The position numbers were made by a program, and so were the translations under genes. Shown in pieces: positions 1 to 9,557 of a stretch of 64,000 nucleotides of DNA. Numbering within the stretch: the first letter of the stretch is position 1; every line of letters starts with the position of its first letter. This DNA comes from Pseudomonas sp. HN11 (GTDB lineage: Bacteria > Pseudomonadota > Gammaproteobacteria > Pseudomonadales > Pseudomonadaceae): NCBI RefSeq assembly GCF_021390155.1, contig NZ_CP089985.1, forward strand, positions 3,607,001 to 3,671,000. Reading direction: 5' to 3'. The notes under the pieces are model-generated. The model was not told where the DNA came from and did not search any database. It saw only the letters and a list, made by a program, of their open reading frames with translations.

Positions 1-753
1 CAACAGCATTTCGACCGCATTGATTCGATCGACATCCTCGACGTCAATGCCGGCTCCCATGGCAAGTACTTCGCCACCAATTTCGACCCGGAAATCAACT
101 TCCGCGAGTTCACCGGACAGGTGTGGAGCTGGCAGAACAGTCAGTGGACCAGCAACACCATGTTCGAAGTCAAACGCACCGATGACCTGCCGGTCGTCGG
201 TTCGCAGAACCTCTACCTCACCGGCCACGATGAAGTGCACTCGCTGTCGAAAAACCTCGACGTGCCCAACGTGCGTTTCTGGATGAGCTTCGGCGAACAC
301 TACATCAATGTGTTCACCGTGCTGAAAAACCTCGGCCTGCTCTCCGAAAAACCGGTCACCACCGCCGAAGGCCTGGAAGTCGTGCCGTTGAAACTGGTCA
401 AGGCCGTGCTGCCCGACCCGTCTTCGCTCGCGCCTGGCTACACCGGCAAGACCTGCATCGGCGACCTGGTCAAAGGCACCAGGAATGGCCAGCCCCACGA
501 GATGTTCATCTACAACGTGGCGTGCCATGAAGAAGCCTTTGCCGAAACCGACAGCCAGGGCATCTCCTACACTGCTGGCGTGCCACCGGTGGCCGCTGCG
601 CTGCTGGTCGCCCGAGGCGAGTGGGATGTGAAGCACATGGCCAACGTCGAGGAACTGCCGGCTGAGCCGTTCCTGAAGGCGCTGGACGTGATGGGGTTGC
701 CGACTCGGATTAAGGACGAGAACGGTGATCGGGCTTGGGATACGATTGCCTGA
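1..753 (+). CDS. Carboxynorspermidine synthase / saccharopine dehydrogenase-like protein, 3' part
   Basis: The frame is open from the first base and ends in TGA, so the 5' part, including the NAD(P)-binding Rossmann domain, lies outside the window. The visible 250 residues (for example DILDVNAGSHGKYFATNF, then VRFWMSFGEHYINV and a C-terminal YNVACHEEAFAETDSQGISY) match my knowledge of the C-terminal domain of saccharopine dehydrogenase family proteins that make carboxynorspermidine or carboxyspermidine from aspartate semialdehyde and a diamine. In pseudomonads this gene usually precedes a carboxynorspermidine decarboxylase; none follows here, so the partner, if present, would be upstream. A strong terminator follows at once, so this is the last gene of its transcript. 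Confidence 0.8.
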   Translation, partial: QQHFDRIDSIDILDVNAGSHGKYFATNFDPEINFREFTGQVWSWQNSQWTSNTMFEVKRTDDLPVVGSQNLYLTGHDEVHSLSKNLDVPNVRFWMSFGEHYINVFTVLKNLGLLSEKPVTTAEGLEVVPLKLVKAVLPDPSSLAPGYTGKTCIGDLVKGTRNGQPHEMFIYNVACHEEAFAETDSQGISYTAGVPPVAAALLVARGEWDVKHMANVEELPAEPFLKALDVMGLPTRIKDENGDRAWDTIA

Positions 754-774
754 TCAGGCGATAGCTGGCCGAAA

Positions 775-803
775 AACAATGCGCCCCCTGGGCGCATTGT
801 TTG
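775..803 (+). terminator. Rho-independent terminator
   Basis: A perfect 12-bp stem, AACAATGCGCCC at 775-786 and its reverse complement at 790-801, closes a three-base loop and runs into TTTG. It ends the synthase transcript 21 bases after its stop codon. Confidence 0.85.
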
Positions 804-842
804 TTTGGATAAATAGAATTCCCATGACAGTGAAGATCCAAA

Positions 843-927
843 TGTGGGAGCGGGCTTGCTCGCGAATGCAATGTGTCAGTCAACCTATCCGATATTGATA
901 CACCGCTTTCGCGAGCAAGCTCACACA
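843..927. repeat. REP element pair (inverted)
   Basis: The arm GTGGGAGCGGGCTTGCTCGC begins at 844 and an inverted, shortened arm (TTCGCGAGCAAGCTCACAC) sits at 908-926, giving the head-to-head arrangement of Pseudomonas REP pairs. Single arms with the TGTGGGAGC core recur in this window near 10358, 15469, 23894 and 37255. Confidence 0.75.
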
Positions 928-946
928 CTTTGACTGCCTGCGTCTG

Positions 947-1726
947 TTACTCCAGGTTCCGGGCTGAATTACTCAATGCCCTTGAACATTGCAACAACGC
1001 CGGCGCCAGTTGCTTCTGCGCATCCGCCCTGCTCCACCGACTGGTCGGCGCCACCACATGCACCGCCGCCACCGGCCTGCCGTTGGCGCCCAGTACCGGC
1101 GCGCCGATGGTCATGTCGCCCAGGAACAGCTCCTGGCCGTTCACTGCATAACCCTGTTCGCGCACCTGTTGCAGCGACTCCAGGATCTTGTCGACCTCAG
1201 TCAATGTCTGGCTGGTGTGCGCAATGCGCTGACTGTTCTCGATCAACACCAACGCCTCCTCCTGCGGCAACGCACTCAAATACGCGCGCCCCGACGCCGT
1301 GCAATACATCGGCACCCGCGAGCCGATCGGCATGTGCACGGGCACGAATCCTGAGCTGACGAACCGCGCAATATAGGTCATGTCATATCCCGCCGGCTCG
1401 GTGAGGCACGACGTCTCGCCGGTCAGTCGCGTCAGCTCCGACAAAAACGGATTGGCCACCTCGATCAACGAATGCGCATCCAGGTAACTGAAGCCCAACT
1501 CCAGCACCCGAGGTGTGAGTTGGTAATGCCGTGTGCGGGAGTGTTTCCGAAGGTAACCCAGGCTTTCTAAGGTAAACACCATGCGCTGGGCCGAGCTTTT
1601 GGTCATGCCGGCGGCCTCGGCCACCTCTGCAAGGCTCATGCTGCGGCGCTGGGCGCTGAATGCCTTGAGCACCGACAGGCCTTTTTCCAGGGATTGGTTG
1701 TGCAGACTGTTGCGTTCTTCGGACAT
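947..1726 (-). CDS. IclR-family transcriptional regulator
   Basis: The 259-residue protein has an N-terminal winged helix (about residues 10-75, with SLAEVAEAAGMTKSSAQRMV as the helix-turn-helix) followed by the IclR effector-binding domain (about 85-255). It starts with ATG at 1726 and is divergent from the ABC transporter/oxidoreductase operon at 1942-5403, the usual position for a local regulator that senses the imported compound or a product. An inverted pair of 15-bp motifs in the shared promoter (1799-1853) is a plausible operator. The effector cannot be told from sequence. Family assignment is firm; regulation of the neighbouring operon is inferred from position. Confidence 0.9.
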   Translation of the reverse strand: MSEERNSLHNQSLEKGLSVLKAFSAQRRSMSLAEVAEAAGMTKSSAQRMVFTLESLGYLRKHSRTRHYQLTPRVLELGFSYLDAHSLIEVANPFLSELTRLTGETSCLTEPAGYDMTYIARFVSSGFVPVHMPIGSRVPMYCTASGRAYLSALPQEEALVLIENSQRIAHTSQTLTEVDKILESLQQVREQGYAVNGQELFLGDMTIGAPVLGANGRPVAAVHVVAPTSRWSRADAQKQLAPALLQCSRALSNSARNLE

Positions 1727-1798
1727 GGCGGACTCACGGTCAGGTCGATCAGGCGTGGCGATATTTCTACCTCAAATCACAAAAACAGACCACTTAAT

Positions 1799-1853
1799 AT
1801 CGCATATCGATACGAATTATTTATTTTTTCGATTTTCTATACCGATATACGAT
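1799..1853. promoter_or_regulatory. Inverted 15-bp motif pair, candidate IclR operator
   Basis: ATCGCATATCGATAC at 1799-1813 and the near-identical ATCGTATATCGGTAT read on the other strand at 1853-1839 share 12 of 15 positions. Their centres are 40 bp apart, close to four helical turns, and the block lies in the AT-rich divergent promoter between the IclR gene and the transporter operon. The repeat is seen; the regulator assignment is inferred. Confidence 0.5.
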
Positions 1854-1941
1854 TTCTACTAATCGAAATGGCACAGAGCTTGCGATTTCATCGGCAGCCG
1901 CTTGCGGTACTGACTTTCCGTTTTCCTTCTGGAGTAACCCG

Positions 1942-2724
1942 ATGAACAGTCTTTCGCCCTTGTTTCGCCGCCTTGCCTTTGGTCTCTGCGCAACCTTCTG
2001 TGTCAGCGCCGTGCACGCTGAAAGTGCGTCCTCGTACAAAGTCGGTGCAACCGCCAGTGGCTCGCCGTTTACCTTCCTCGATATCAAGAGCAACAGCATC
2101 CAGGGCGTGATGGTCGACGTGGCCGAGGCCGTGGGCAAGGCCAGCGGTTTCACCAGCCAGATCGAGCAAACCAACTTCGCTGCGCTGATCCCCTCCCTTA
2201 CTTCCGGCAAGCTCGACTTCATTTCCGCCGGCATGCTCAAGACCGAAGAGCGCACCAAGGTCGTCGACTTCAGCGCTCCCGTGTATGCCTACGGTGAAGG
2301 CCTGATCATCAACGCCGACGACAACGCGGCCTACCCCGATCTCACGCCCCTCAAGGACCAGGTGGTCGGCGTACAGGCCGGTACCATCTTCTACGACCAG
2401 TTGAACAAGCTCGGGATCTTCAAGGAGATCCGCACCTACGACTCCATCGGCGAGATGGTCCGTGACCTGTCCCTGGGCCGCATCAAGGCCGCCGTGGGCG
2501 ACCAGCCGGTGGTGGCCTACCAGATCCGCCAGAAGCTGTTCAAAGGCGTGAAACTCGCCCCGGACTACAAGCCCACCAACGTCGGCGAAGTGTGCCTGGT
2601 GGTGCGCAAGGGCGACGCACAGACCCTCGAACGCCTGAACATCGCCATCGCCAGCATCAAGGCGGACGGCACCCTCGACAGTATCCTCAAGAAGTGGGGA
2701 CTTGATACCCAGGTGCGCCCATGA
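1942..2724 (+). CDS. Polar amino-acid ABC transporter, periplasmic binding protein
   Basis: The 260-residue protein begins with a Sec signal peptide (about residues 1-26, ending in AVHA) and continues as a family-3 solute-binding protein (SBP_bac_3), with the typical SYKVGATASGSPFTFLD opening and the DFISAGMLKTEERTKVVDFS hinge region. A purine-rich site (TTCTGGAG) lies upstream of ATG 1942. It is the first gene of a tightly packed operon: its stop overlaps the permease start by four bases (ATGA). The ligand is probably an amino acid, amine or opine-like compound that the terminal FAD oxidase attacks, but the sequence does not name it. Confidence 0.9.
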   Translation: MNSLSPLFRRLAFGLCATFCVSAVHAESASSYKVGATASGSPFTFLDIKSNSIQGVMVDVAEAVGKASGFTSQIEQTNFAALIPSLTSGKLDFISAGMLKTEERTKVVDFSAPVYAYGEGLIINADDNAAYPDLTPLKDQVVGVQAGTIFYDQLNKLGIFKEIRTYDSIGEMVRDLSLGRIKAAVGDQPVVAYQIRQKLFKGVKLAPDYKPTNVGEVCLVVRKGDAQTLERLNIAIASIKADGTLDSILKKWGLDTQVRP

Positions 2725-3389
2725 ACCCGGCTGAGTTCCTGCAAAACGCCCAGGACTTCCTGCCGATTTTACTGCAAGGCGCGTGGGTGACGATCCAGAT
2801 CACCGTGCTGTCGTTCCTGCTCAGCAGTGCCATCGGCCTGGTGCTGGCGCTGCTCAAGCTGTCGCCGATTCGTGCGCTGTCGTGGACGGCGAGCACCATC
2901 ATCAACGTGATTCGTGGACTGCCGATCATCGTGCAGTTGTTCTACATCTACTTCGTGTTGCCCGACATGGGCGTGCACCTCACTGCGTTCTACGCGGGCG
3001 TGATCGGCATGGGCATCGCCTATTCGGCGTACCAGGCCGAGAATTTCCGCACCGGCATCATTGCCGTGGAACAAGGTCAGCGCGAGGCCGCCGAAGCCTT
3101 GGGCATGCGCTCGGCACTGATGATGCGCCGGGTGATCCTGCCGCAGGCGTTTCGCATCGCCCTGCCGCCCTATGGCAACACCCTGGTGATGATGCTCAAG
3201 GATTCGTCCCTGGTATCGACCATCACCGTGGCCGAAATGACCCGCCAGGGCCAACTCATTGCCTCGTCGACCTTCCAGAACATGACCGTCTACACCCTGG
3301 TCGCCCTGCTCTACCTGCTGATGAGCCTGCCGCTGGTGTATGGCCTGCGTCGCATGGAACAGCACCTGGGCCGGAGGAAAAAAGCATGA
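2721..3389 (+). CDS. Polar amino-acid ABC transporter, permease
   Basis: The 222-residue inner-membrane protein has about five hydrophobic segments and the ATPase-contacting EAA loop ([19 protein letters not shown], near residues 114-132) typical of HisM/GlnP-type permeases. It overlaps the binding-protein gene by four bases and the ATPase gene by four bases, so translation is probably coupled. Only one permease gene is present, which suggests a homodimeric channel as in other single-permease systems of this family. Confidence 0.9.
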   Translation: MNPAEFLQNAQDFLPILLQGAWVTIQITVLSFLLSSAIGLVLALLKLSPIRALSWTASTIINVIRGLPIIVQLFYIYFVLPDMGVHLTAFYAGVIGMGIAYSAYQAENFRTGIIAVEQGQREAAEALGMRSALMMRRVILPQAFRIALPPYGNTLVMMLKDSSLVSTITVAEMTRQGQLIASSTFQNMTVYTLVALLYLLMSLPLVYGLRRMEQHLGRRKKA

Positions 3390-4138
3390 TCGAGATTCGC
3401 CAACTGCAAAAACACTACGGCAGCCACCGCGTGCTGCACGGTGTCGACCTGGACGTGGCCAAGGGTGAAGTGGTGTGCCTGATCGGCCCCTCGGGCTCGG
3501 GCAAATCCACCCTGCTGCGCTGCATCAACGCGCTGGAGGCCTATGACGGCGGACACATCCACGTGTTCGGCGAAACCGTGCAGCGCGGAAGCAAGACCGT
3601 GCACGCCCTGCGCAGCCGCATGGGCATGGTGTTCCAGCGCTTCAACCTGTTTCCCCATCGCACCGTGCTGGAAAACGTTATGGAAGGCCCGGTGTATGTC
3701 AAGGGCGAGCCGCCCAAGCGGGCTCGCGAAGAAGCCCTGGTGTTGCTGGAAAAAGTCGGGCTGAGCGCTAAGGCCGATGCGTACCCGGAGCAACTCTCCG
3801 GCGGCCAGCAACAACGCGTGGCCATCGCCCGCGCCCTGGCGATGAAACCTGAAGCCATGCTGTTTGACGAACCCACCTCCGCCCTCGACCCGGAACTGGT
3901 GGGCGACGTACTGGCGGTGATGCGTACCCTCGCTGACGAAGGCATGACCATGATCGTGGTCACCCACGAAATGGGCTTTGCTCGCGAAGTGGCCGACCGC
4001 GTGTGCTTCCTGCATGGTGGCTACATCGTGGAAAGCGGGCCCGCCGAACAGGTACTGGGCAACCCGCAGCATGCGCGTACCCAGGACTTCCTGCGGCGCG
4101 TGCTGCACCCCACCGGTAATCCGCGGAGCCTGTCATGA
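3386..4138 (+). CDS. Polar amino-acid ABC transporter, ATP-binding protein
   Basis: I chose ATG 3386, which overlaps the permease stop as ATGA and follows a GGAGG site; the same frame is open much further upstream but that stretch only shadows the permease. The 250-residue protein has Walker [10 protein letters not shown] (residues 34-42), the signature LSGGQQQR, Walker [13 protein letters not shown] and the H-loop VTHEMGFA: the standard GlnQ/HisP pattern. It energises the permease at the cytoplasmic face. Its stop overlaps the next gene by four bases. Confidence 0.92.
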   Translation: MIEIRQLQKHYGSHRVLHGVDLDVAKGEVVCLIGPSGSGKSTLLRCINALEAYDGGHIHVFGETVQRGSKTVHALRSRMGMVFQRFNLFPHRTVLENVMEGPVYVKGEPPKRAREEALVLLEKVGLSAKADAYPEQLSGGQQQRVAIARALAMKPEAMLFDEPTSALDPELVGDVLAVMRTLADEGMTMIVVTHEMGFAREVADRVCFLHGGYIVESGPAEQVLGNPQHARTQDFLRRVLHPTGNPRSLS

Positions 4139-5403
4139 AGTCATTGTGGTCAGCGACTGCGCCCTCAGTGGTGCCGACGCCTGCGTTGAACGAGTCGGTG
4201 AAGGTGGACGTGGCGATTGTCGGCGCGGGATATACCGGCCTGTCGACGGCACTGCATTTGGCCGAGCGCGGCGTCAGCGTGTGTGTGCTGGAAGCTAACG
4301 AACCGGGCTGGGGCGCATCCGGACGCAACGGCGGGCAGGTCAACCCGACGCTCAAATACGACCCGGAGCAACTGGTGCAGATGTATGGAGCTGAGCGCGC
4401 CGAACCGTTGATCTCGGCCGTGTCGAATTCCGCCGACCTGGTGTTCAGGCTCATCGAAAAGCACCGCATCGATTGCGCGCCGGTGCGCAAGGGTTGGATG
4501 CAGGTGTCGTACACCGAAAAAGGTGTCGACGGGTTACATGCACGGGCGGATCAGTGGGCCAGGCGTGATGTGCCGGTGCAGCGCCTGGATGCGGCGGCGG
4601 TGGCTTCGCGTATGGGCAGTGAGGCCTTTGCCGGCGGTTGGCTGGATGGTCGCGCCGGGGCGATTCAACCGTTGGCGTATGCCCGTGGATTGGTGGGCGC
4701 GGCGTTGGCGGCGGGTGTGCGCATTCATGGGCACAGCGCGGTGACGGGTTTGCAGCGCCAGGGTTCCGGTTGGCAATTGCAGACAGCTTCCGGTGCGCAG
4801 GTGACCGCCGACCAAGTGGTACTGGCGACCAACGGCTACAGCGGCAACCTGTGGCCGGGCATGGCGCAGAGCATCCTGGCGGCCAACAGTTTTATCGTCG
4901 CGACCAAGCCTTTGACCGGGCGTGCGGCGGAGAGCATTTTGCCGGGCCAGGAAACCGTTTCAACCGCGCAACGGCTGCTGCTGTACTTTCGCAAAGACAG
5001 CCATGGCCGCTTGCTGATGGGTGGACGCGGGCTGTTCAACGATCCTACTTCGCCCACGGATTTCGCACACTTGGAACGTTCGTTGGCGTTGCTGTTTCCA
5101 CAGTTGGGGCCATTGGAATTCGAGTATCGCTGGGCCGGGCGCATTGCGATCACCCGGGACTTCATGCCCCATGTCCACGAACCGGCACCGGGACTCACGT
5201 TGGCGCTGGGCTGCAATGGCCGTGGGATCGCACTGTGTACCAGCCTGGGCCAGCAATTGGCTGGGCGGTTGTGCGACAGCAGCGCCGAGTTCGCCTACCC
5301 GGTAACGCCGTTGCAGCGCTTGCCGATGCATGGGTTGCAGCGCTTCTACATCGGCGCGGGGGTGGCGTGGTATAGCTTGCTGGATCGGCTCAATGTGAGC
5401 TGA
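4135..5403 (+). CDS. FAD-dependent oxidoreductase (DAO family)
   Basis: The 422-residue protein carries the dinucleotide motif GAGYTG (residues 30-35) and the [14 protein letters not shown] segment typical of DAO-family flavoenzymes such as gamma-glutamylputrescine oxidase (PuuB) and DadA-like amino-acid dehydrogenases. The C-terminal [17 protein letters not shown] helps hold the flavin. It is the last gene of the operon, coupled by ATGA to the ATPase, so it most likely oxidises the amine or N-substituted amino acid imported by the transporter. No aldehyde dehydrogenase or ligase follows, so the rest of the pathway must lie elsewhere. The exact substrate is unknown. Confidence 0.85.
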   Translation: MKSLWSATAPSVVPTPALNESVKVDVAIVGAGYTGLSTALHLAERGVSVCVLEANEPGWGASGRNGGQVNPTLKYDPEQLVQMYGAERAEPLISAVSNSADLVFRLIEKHRIDCAPVRKGWMQVSYTEKGVDGLHARADQWARRDVPVQRLDAAAVASRMGSEAFAGGWLDGRAGAIQPLAYARGLVGAALAAGVRIHGHSAVTGLQRQGSGWQLQTASGAQVTADQVVLATNGYSGNLWPGMAQSILAANSFIVATKPLTGRAAESILPGQETVSTAQRLLLYFRKDSHGRLLMGGRGLFNDPTSPTDFAHLERSLALLFPQLGPLEFEYRWAGRIAITRDFMPHVHEPAPGLTLALGCNGRGIALCTSLGQQLAGRLCDSSAEFAYPVTPLQRLPMHGLQRFYIGAGVAWYSLLDRLNVS

Positions 5404-5425
5404 CAACGTGACGAGCCCGCTCACT

Positions 5426-5475
5426 ACAGTCCCCCGTGGGCGGCATGCCCACTCGGAGCGTGGGGACTGTTTGTA
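5426..5475. terminator. Bidirectional terminator between convergent genes
   Basis: A 9-bp stem (ACAGTCCCC at 5426-5434 with GGGGACTGT at 5462-5470) encloses a second hairpin, GTGGGC/GCCCAC, at 5436-5452, and is followed by TTGTATTT. It lies in the 74-bp gap between the FAD oxidoreductase (plus strand) and the reductase-type NRPS gene (minus strand), so it can serve both. Confidence 0.7.
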
Positions 5476-5477
5476 TT

Positions 5478-8453
5478 TCAGGCCTTGCGCTGCAGCCGAT
5501 TCAGGTAGCGCGCTAACACCTCACCGGAAAATTCGGATTCGCGAATACCGCTGCCCCGTAAAAACATGCGGGTGTTGGTGCGGTCCCAAGCGTAATTGTG
5601 CTGGTAGAGTTCGAGGATGGTTTCGCCGTTATGCATATCATCCTTGAACATCCCGAGTAGCGGGTAAAGCAGTGCGTCCAGGTCATGCTCCCACAGCGCC
5701 ACCCACTGCTTATAGGGGACGACCGCCAAGCGTCGTCCGTAATAACGACCAACCCGTGCGCAGAACTGTTGGAGATCCAGATCGGTACGGCTCGTCTGGC
5801 ACAGATTGAATTTCTGGCCCAGTGCCGCAGGTTGACGGACAATGTGAGCCACGGCGCGGGTCATATAGTCGACGGTGGTCAGGCCCTCGCGCATTTTATG
5901 CAGGTCCGGCACTGCGCCTGTTTCAAGGCAGGTTCTGATAAACCGACCCCACCACTGATACTCGGCACAAACCCCGGTGCGACTGTGGCAAGTCGCGTAT
6001 CCCAGGCGGAACGTCATCAGTGGCAGGCCTTTGTCGGCCGCCAGATCAGCGATCTTTTCCATCACCCATTTGCTTTGCACATAGCCCAGGTCGCGCCTGA
6101 TGGCTGGCAGGTTCTCATCGATGGAATCCCCCTCGAACACACGGCGCTTATGGGTGTAACGGTGCCCCCAACTGTAGATCGAGATAGTCGACATCAGCAT
6201 CAAGGCCTTGGTCTTACCCATCGCGCAAAAACGCAGGATACGCCTCAAGCCCTCGACGTTATCAGTCCTCATGTGCGAATAGTGCCGGATGAAATTGACG
6301 GCGCTGGCCGAATGCACCACCAAGTCGATCAGCTCGCAGAGCTGCGCATACGCCGCAGGGTCAAGCCCCATATGGGCGTGGGCCAGGTCGCTGACGTAAA
6401 CCCGGACGCGCGCCCAGTCCTGATGCGAGATCTCGACCTGATAACGCTCGCTGATCTGCTGGAGCCGCGCCAGGCCGGCCGCCGGATGCTCGCAACGGAT
6501 CGGGCAGTGAATACAGGCCGTGCTGGTTTCCAGCAACTCCTTCAATAAATGGATCCCGACAAACCCTGTCGCGCCGGTCAGCAGGGTGTGCTTGGGATGA
6601 CGCAGTTGGGCTTCGTCAAAGTGTCCTGTGAATTCCGTGCCTGGGTCCAGGTACACATCCGTTTCAAAGTCACTTTCCGGTTGGTTGCCTCCTGCTCCAC
6701 CCTCCTCTGCACGGCGCCTCAATTCGGCGGCCAAGTCTTTGAGCACGCCATGCTCATAGATGTCGCGGACCGACACCGCAAGGCCAAAACGTGACGTCAG
6801 CAGATGGGCCATTTGAGCCACACGCAATGAGTGGCCACCCACTTCATGAAAACTGTCGTCCGGTGAAAATTCCGCGTACCCCAACAACTCGACCCAAGCC
6901 TGTGCCACCTCGAGCTGATACTCATCAGTGAATCGCTCAACGGTCAGGGCCTCGGGCTTCTGGCGCTTCAATCCTTCAAGCAGGGCGACCTTATCCGTCT
7001 TGCCATTGGCATTGCTCGGCAACACCTCGAGGCGGTGGTACTCGAAGGGAATCATGTAATCCGGCAGATCGGCCTCCAGGCTGCGGCGCAGGTTGGCAGA
7101 CAGCTGCATCGGATGCAACGTTCGACCGCTGGACACGACAAATGCCACCAGTCGCTTTTGCGCCTGCGTGCCCTCGTCGACGACCACCACTGCGGCGCTT
7201 TGAATGTTGGGCTCCTTGAGCAGGCGTGCTTCAACCTCGCCCAGCTCGACGCGGTAGCCCCGTATCTTGACCTGCCCATCGAGTCGCCCCAGGAACTGAA
7301 TACGGCCATCGCTCAGGATTCGTGCCTGGTCGCCACTTCGATACAGGCGGCAACCAAGGGATTGGGAATGAATGAAACGTTGTGCGGTCAGCTCATTCGC
7401 CCCAAGATAGCCTCGGGCCAGGCAATGGCCGCCGATGCACAACTCCCCCGCCTCTCCTGCCGGGACGGTCTCTTGGTGTTCGTCGAGGATGTACACCCTA
7501 CAGGCGCCGATGGGCAACCCAATGGTGTCCGGCCGCTTCAACCGCTTGCTCTGCACCACGTGCGACGTCACGAAAATCGTCGTTTCTGTGGGGCCATAGC
7601 AATCCACCAACCGATAAGGTAAATGCTCCACCTCGATCGGATGCAGCTTCTCCCCGCAGGTGTAGATAAATTCGAGTTTCAAGCCGTCCGGCTGTGGGGC
7701 ATTGACCACGTCATAGATTCTTAACGTTGGCACAAACGCATGCGTGATGTGATGGGTCACGCAAAACGCGAGGAACGTCCCAGCGTCCAGCGCAGACGCT
7801 TCATCAACCACGAAAAGGCATGCGCCTGCGATCAGGTTGGACCAGATCTCGGCCTGGCTCAGGTCGAACCCTACTGCGGCCATCAACGTGGAGCGGCTGA
7901 ATGCGTTGATACGCAGGTTGGCGTTGTGCACCAGCAACAATTCGATCACCGAGCGATGTTCGATGACGACACCTTTTGGATTGCCGGTCGTCCCGGAGGT
8001 GAAAATCACATACATCACGTCGCGCGGCCCCACCTCGACGGGATGGAACAGCGTGGCTTGCGGCACCGCCAACAGTTCACTGATCGTGGCCTGCTCACAA
8101 CAGGGCAGCGATGCCTGATCATCGGGCTGAGTGCAAAGCACCAGGGACGCAGCACATTGCCGAGCGATATAGTCCTTGCGGTTTTGCGGCAGACCGCGAT
8201 CAAGTGGCACGTACGCGGCCCCGGTCTTGAGCACGGACAACAGCGCGACAATCAATGCCACTGAGCGCTCGGCCTGCACCAGCACCAAGTCGCCGGACCC
8301 CACGTTTCGCGCCTGTAACTGTGCAGCGACTATGCTGCTCTGACGGTCAAGTTCAGCATAGGTGAGCTGCTGGTCCAGCCCCACCACCGCCAGACGCTGG
8401 GGGTTGATGGCGACCTGCTGGTTAAACGCGCTCAGCACCGTACGGGGTGACAT
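5478..8453 (-). CDS. Stand-alone NRPS-like adenylation-thiolation-reductase (A-T-R) enzyme
   Basis: I start at the ATG at 8453 because AGGAGGA lies seven bases upstream; a longer frame from 8492 has no such site. The 991-residue protein has one adenylation domain (TSGTTGNPKG 152-161, CYGPTETTIF about 285-294, KIRGYRVELGEVE, NGKTDK 483-488), one carrier domain with the phosphopantetheine Ser in VGGHS (near residue 542), and a thioester-reductase domain with GATGFVG (627-633) and the catalytic YxxxK in GYVQSK. There is no condensation domain. By analogy with Lys2 and carboxylic acid reductases it should activate one amino or carboxylic acid, hold it as a thioester and release it reductively as an aldehyde or alcohol. 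It needs a PPTase encoded elsewhere. No tailoring gene is adjacent; substrate unknown. Confidence 0.88.
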   Translation of the reverse strand: MSPRTVLSAFNQQVAINPQRLAVVGLDQQLTYAELDRQSSIVAAQLQARNVGSGDLVLVQAERSVALIVALLSVLKTGAAYVPLDRGLPQNRKDYIARQCAASLVLCTQPDDQASLPCCEQATISELLAVPQATLFHPVEVGPRDVMYVIFTSGTTGNPKGVVIEHRSVIELLLVHNANLRINAFSRSTLMAAVGFDLSQAEIWSNLIAGACLFVVDEASALDAGTFLAFCVTHHITHAFVPTLRIYDVVNAPQPDGLKLEFIYTCGEKLHPIEVEHLPYRLVDCYGPTETTIFVTSHVVQSKRLKRPDTIGLPIGACRVYILDEHQETVPAGEAGELCIGGHCLARGYLGANELTAQRFIHSQSLGCRLYRSGDQARILSDGRIQFLGRLDGQVKIRGYRVELGEVEARLLKEPNIQSAAVVVVDEGTQAQKRLVAFVVSSGRTLHPMQLSANLRRSLEADLPDYMIPFEYHRLEVLPSNANGKTDKVALLEGLKRQKPEALTVERFTDEYQLEVAQAWVELLGYAEFSPDDSFHEVGGHSLRVAQMAHLLTSRFGLAVSVRDIYEHGVLKDLAAELRRRAEEGGAGGNQPESDFETDVYLDPGTEFTGHFDEAQLRHPKHTLLTGATGFVGIHLLKELLETSTACIHCPIRCEHPAAGLARLQQISERYQVEISHQDWARVRVYVSDLAHAHMGLDPAAYAQLCELIDLVVHSASAVNFIRHYSHMRTDNVEGLRRILRFCAMGKTKALMLMSTISIYSWGHRYTHKRRVFEGDSIDENLPAIRRDLGYVQSKWVMEKIADLAADKGLPLMTFRLGYATCHSRTGVCAEYQWWGRFIRTCLETGAVPDLHKMREGLTTVDYMTRAVAHIVRQPAALGQKFNLCQTSRTDLDLQQFCARVGRYYGRRLAVVPYKQWVALWEHDLDALLYPLLGMFKDDMHNGETILELYQHNYAWDRTNTRMFLRGSGIRESEFSGEVLARYLNRLQRKA

Positions 8454-8593
8454 CTCAGGTTCCTCCTGCTTGATACCTCCTTGCCAACGCACTGCATGGC
8501 ACCTTCAGGCACGTATTTTTTGATGGGCACGTCAAAATATCACCTGTAGGAATTGACAGTTTTTTAGAGCCTTTCCTGATAAGGCGTATAACT

Positions 8594-9502
8594 TCAGAAC
8601 ACCGACCACCCAATCCGCTCACTCAACAACTCCAACGCCTTCATCCCCGCCAGCGAGTTCCCTGCCGCATTCAACTCCGGCGACCACACGCACACCGTGA
8701 ACTGCCCCGGCACTACCGCGACAATCCCGCCGCCGACCCCGCTCTTGCCAGGCAAGCCCACGCGATAAGCAAAATTACCCGCCTCGTCATACAGCCCGCT
8801 GGTGGCCATGATCGAGTTGACCTGCTTGGTCTGGCGCGCCGTCAAAATCTGCTCGCCGCTGTGGGCGCTCGCGCCCTCGTTGGCCAGGAAGCTGAATGCC
8901 TTGGCCAGATCCAGGCAGCTCATCTGCAACGCGCAGTAGTTGAAATAGCTGTGCAGCACCGCGTCCACATCGTTGTGGAAGTTGCCGAACGATTTCATCA
9001 GATAGGCCATGGCCGCGTTGCGCGCGCCGTGTTGGGCTTCGGATTCGGCGACCACGCTGTTGACCAGGATCTGTGGGTTGCCGGACAGGCGACGCACAAA
9101 GTCGCGCATCGACAGGATCGGTACGGCAAAACGCGACTGGTTGATGTCGCAAATCACCAGCGCACCCGCGTTGATGAAGGGGTTGCGCGGGCGGCCGCGT
9201 TCGAATTCCAGTTGCACCATGGAATTGAACGGCTGCCCCGAAGGCTCATGGCCCAGGCGTTCCCAGATGGTTTCGCCACCGTGGTCGATGGCCTGCACCA
9301 GGCTGAACACCTTGGAAATGCTCTGCACCGAGAACAGCGTATCGGCGTCGCCGGCGCAGTAGGCCGCGCCATCGTTGCCGTACACGGCGATGCCGAGTTG
9401 GTTGGCGGGCACGTCGGCCAGCGCGGGGATGTAATCGGCAACTTTGCCGAGGCCGATCAGGGGGCGCACTTCGTCAAGGATCGACGAGAGCATCGCCTGC
9501 AT
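8594..9502 (-). CDS. glsA: Glutaminase (serine-dependent, GlsA/GlsB family)
   Basis: Converts glutamine to glutamate and ammonia in the cytoplasm. The start at 9502 gives 302 residues, the usual family length, and follows AGGAC; the frame is open to 9583 but that extension is not like the family. The beta-lactamase-like fold shows the catalytic SxxK as SISK (residues 61-64), then [10 protein letters not shown] and the [18 protein letters not shown] segment near the C terminus. The neighbours are unrelated in function (an A-T-R enzyme downstream and a small membrane protein upstream). The gene symbol follows common practice for single-copy family members. Confidence 0.93.
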   Translation of the reverse strand: MQAMLSSILDEVRPLIGLGKVADYIPALADVPANQLGIAVYGNDGAAYCAGDADTLFSVQSISKVFSLVQAIDHGGETIWERLGHEPSGQPFNSMVQLEFERGRPRNPFINAGALVICDINQSRFAVPILSMRDFVRRLSGNPQILVNSVVAESEAQHGARNAAMAYLMKSFGNFHNDVDAVLHSYFNYCALQMSCLDLAKAFSFLANEGASAHSGEQILTARQTKQVNSIMATSGLYDEAGNFAYRVGLPGKSGVGGGIVAVVPGQFTVCVWSPELNAAGNSLAGMKALELLSERIGWSVF

Positions 9503-9557
9503 GTCTTGTCCTGTCATCTGTCTTTGAATCAGTGGAAAGCGGGCCGCGGAGGATACT

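Noticed and set aside
843..927. Insertion-sequence end near the first gene
   Set aside because: The inverted arms match the REP pattern and there is no transposase or target duplication.
2783..3385. Upstream extension of the ATPase frame at 3386
   Set aside because: The extension overlaps the whole permease gene in another frame; the GGAGG site and ATGA overlap fix the start at 3386.
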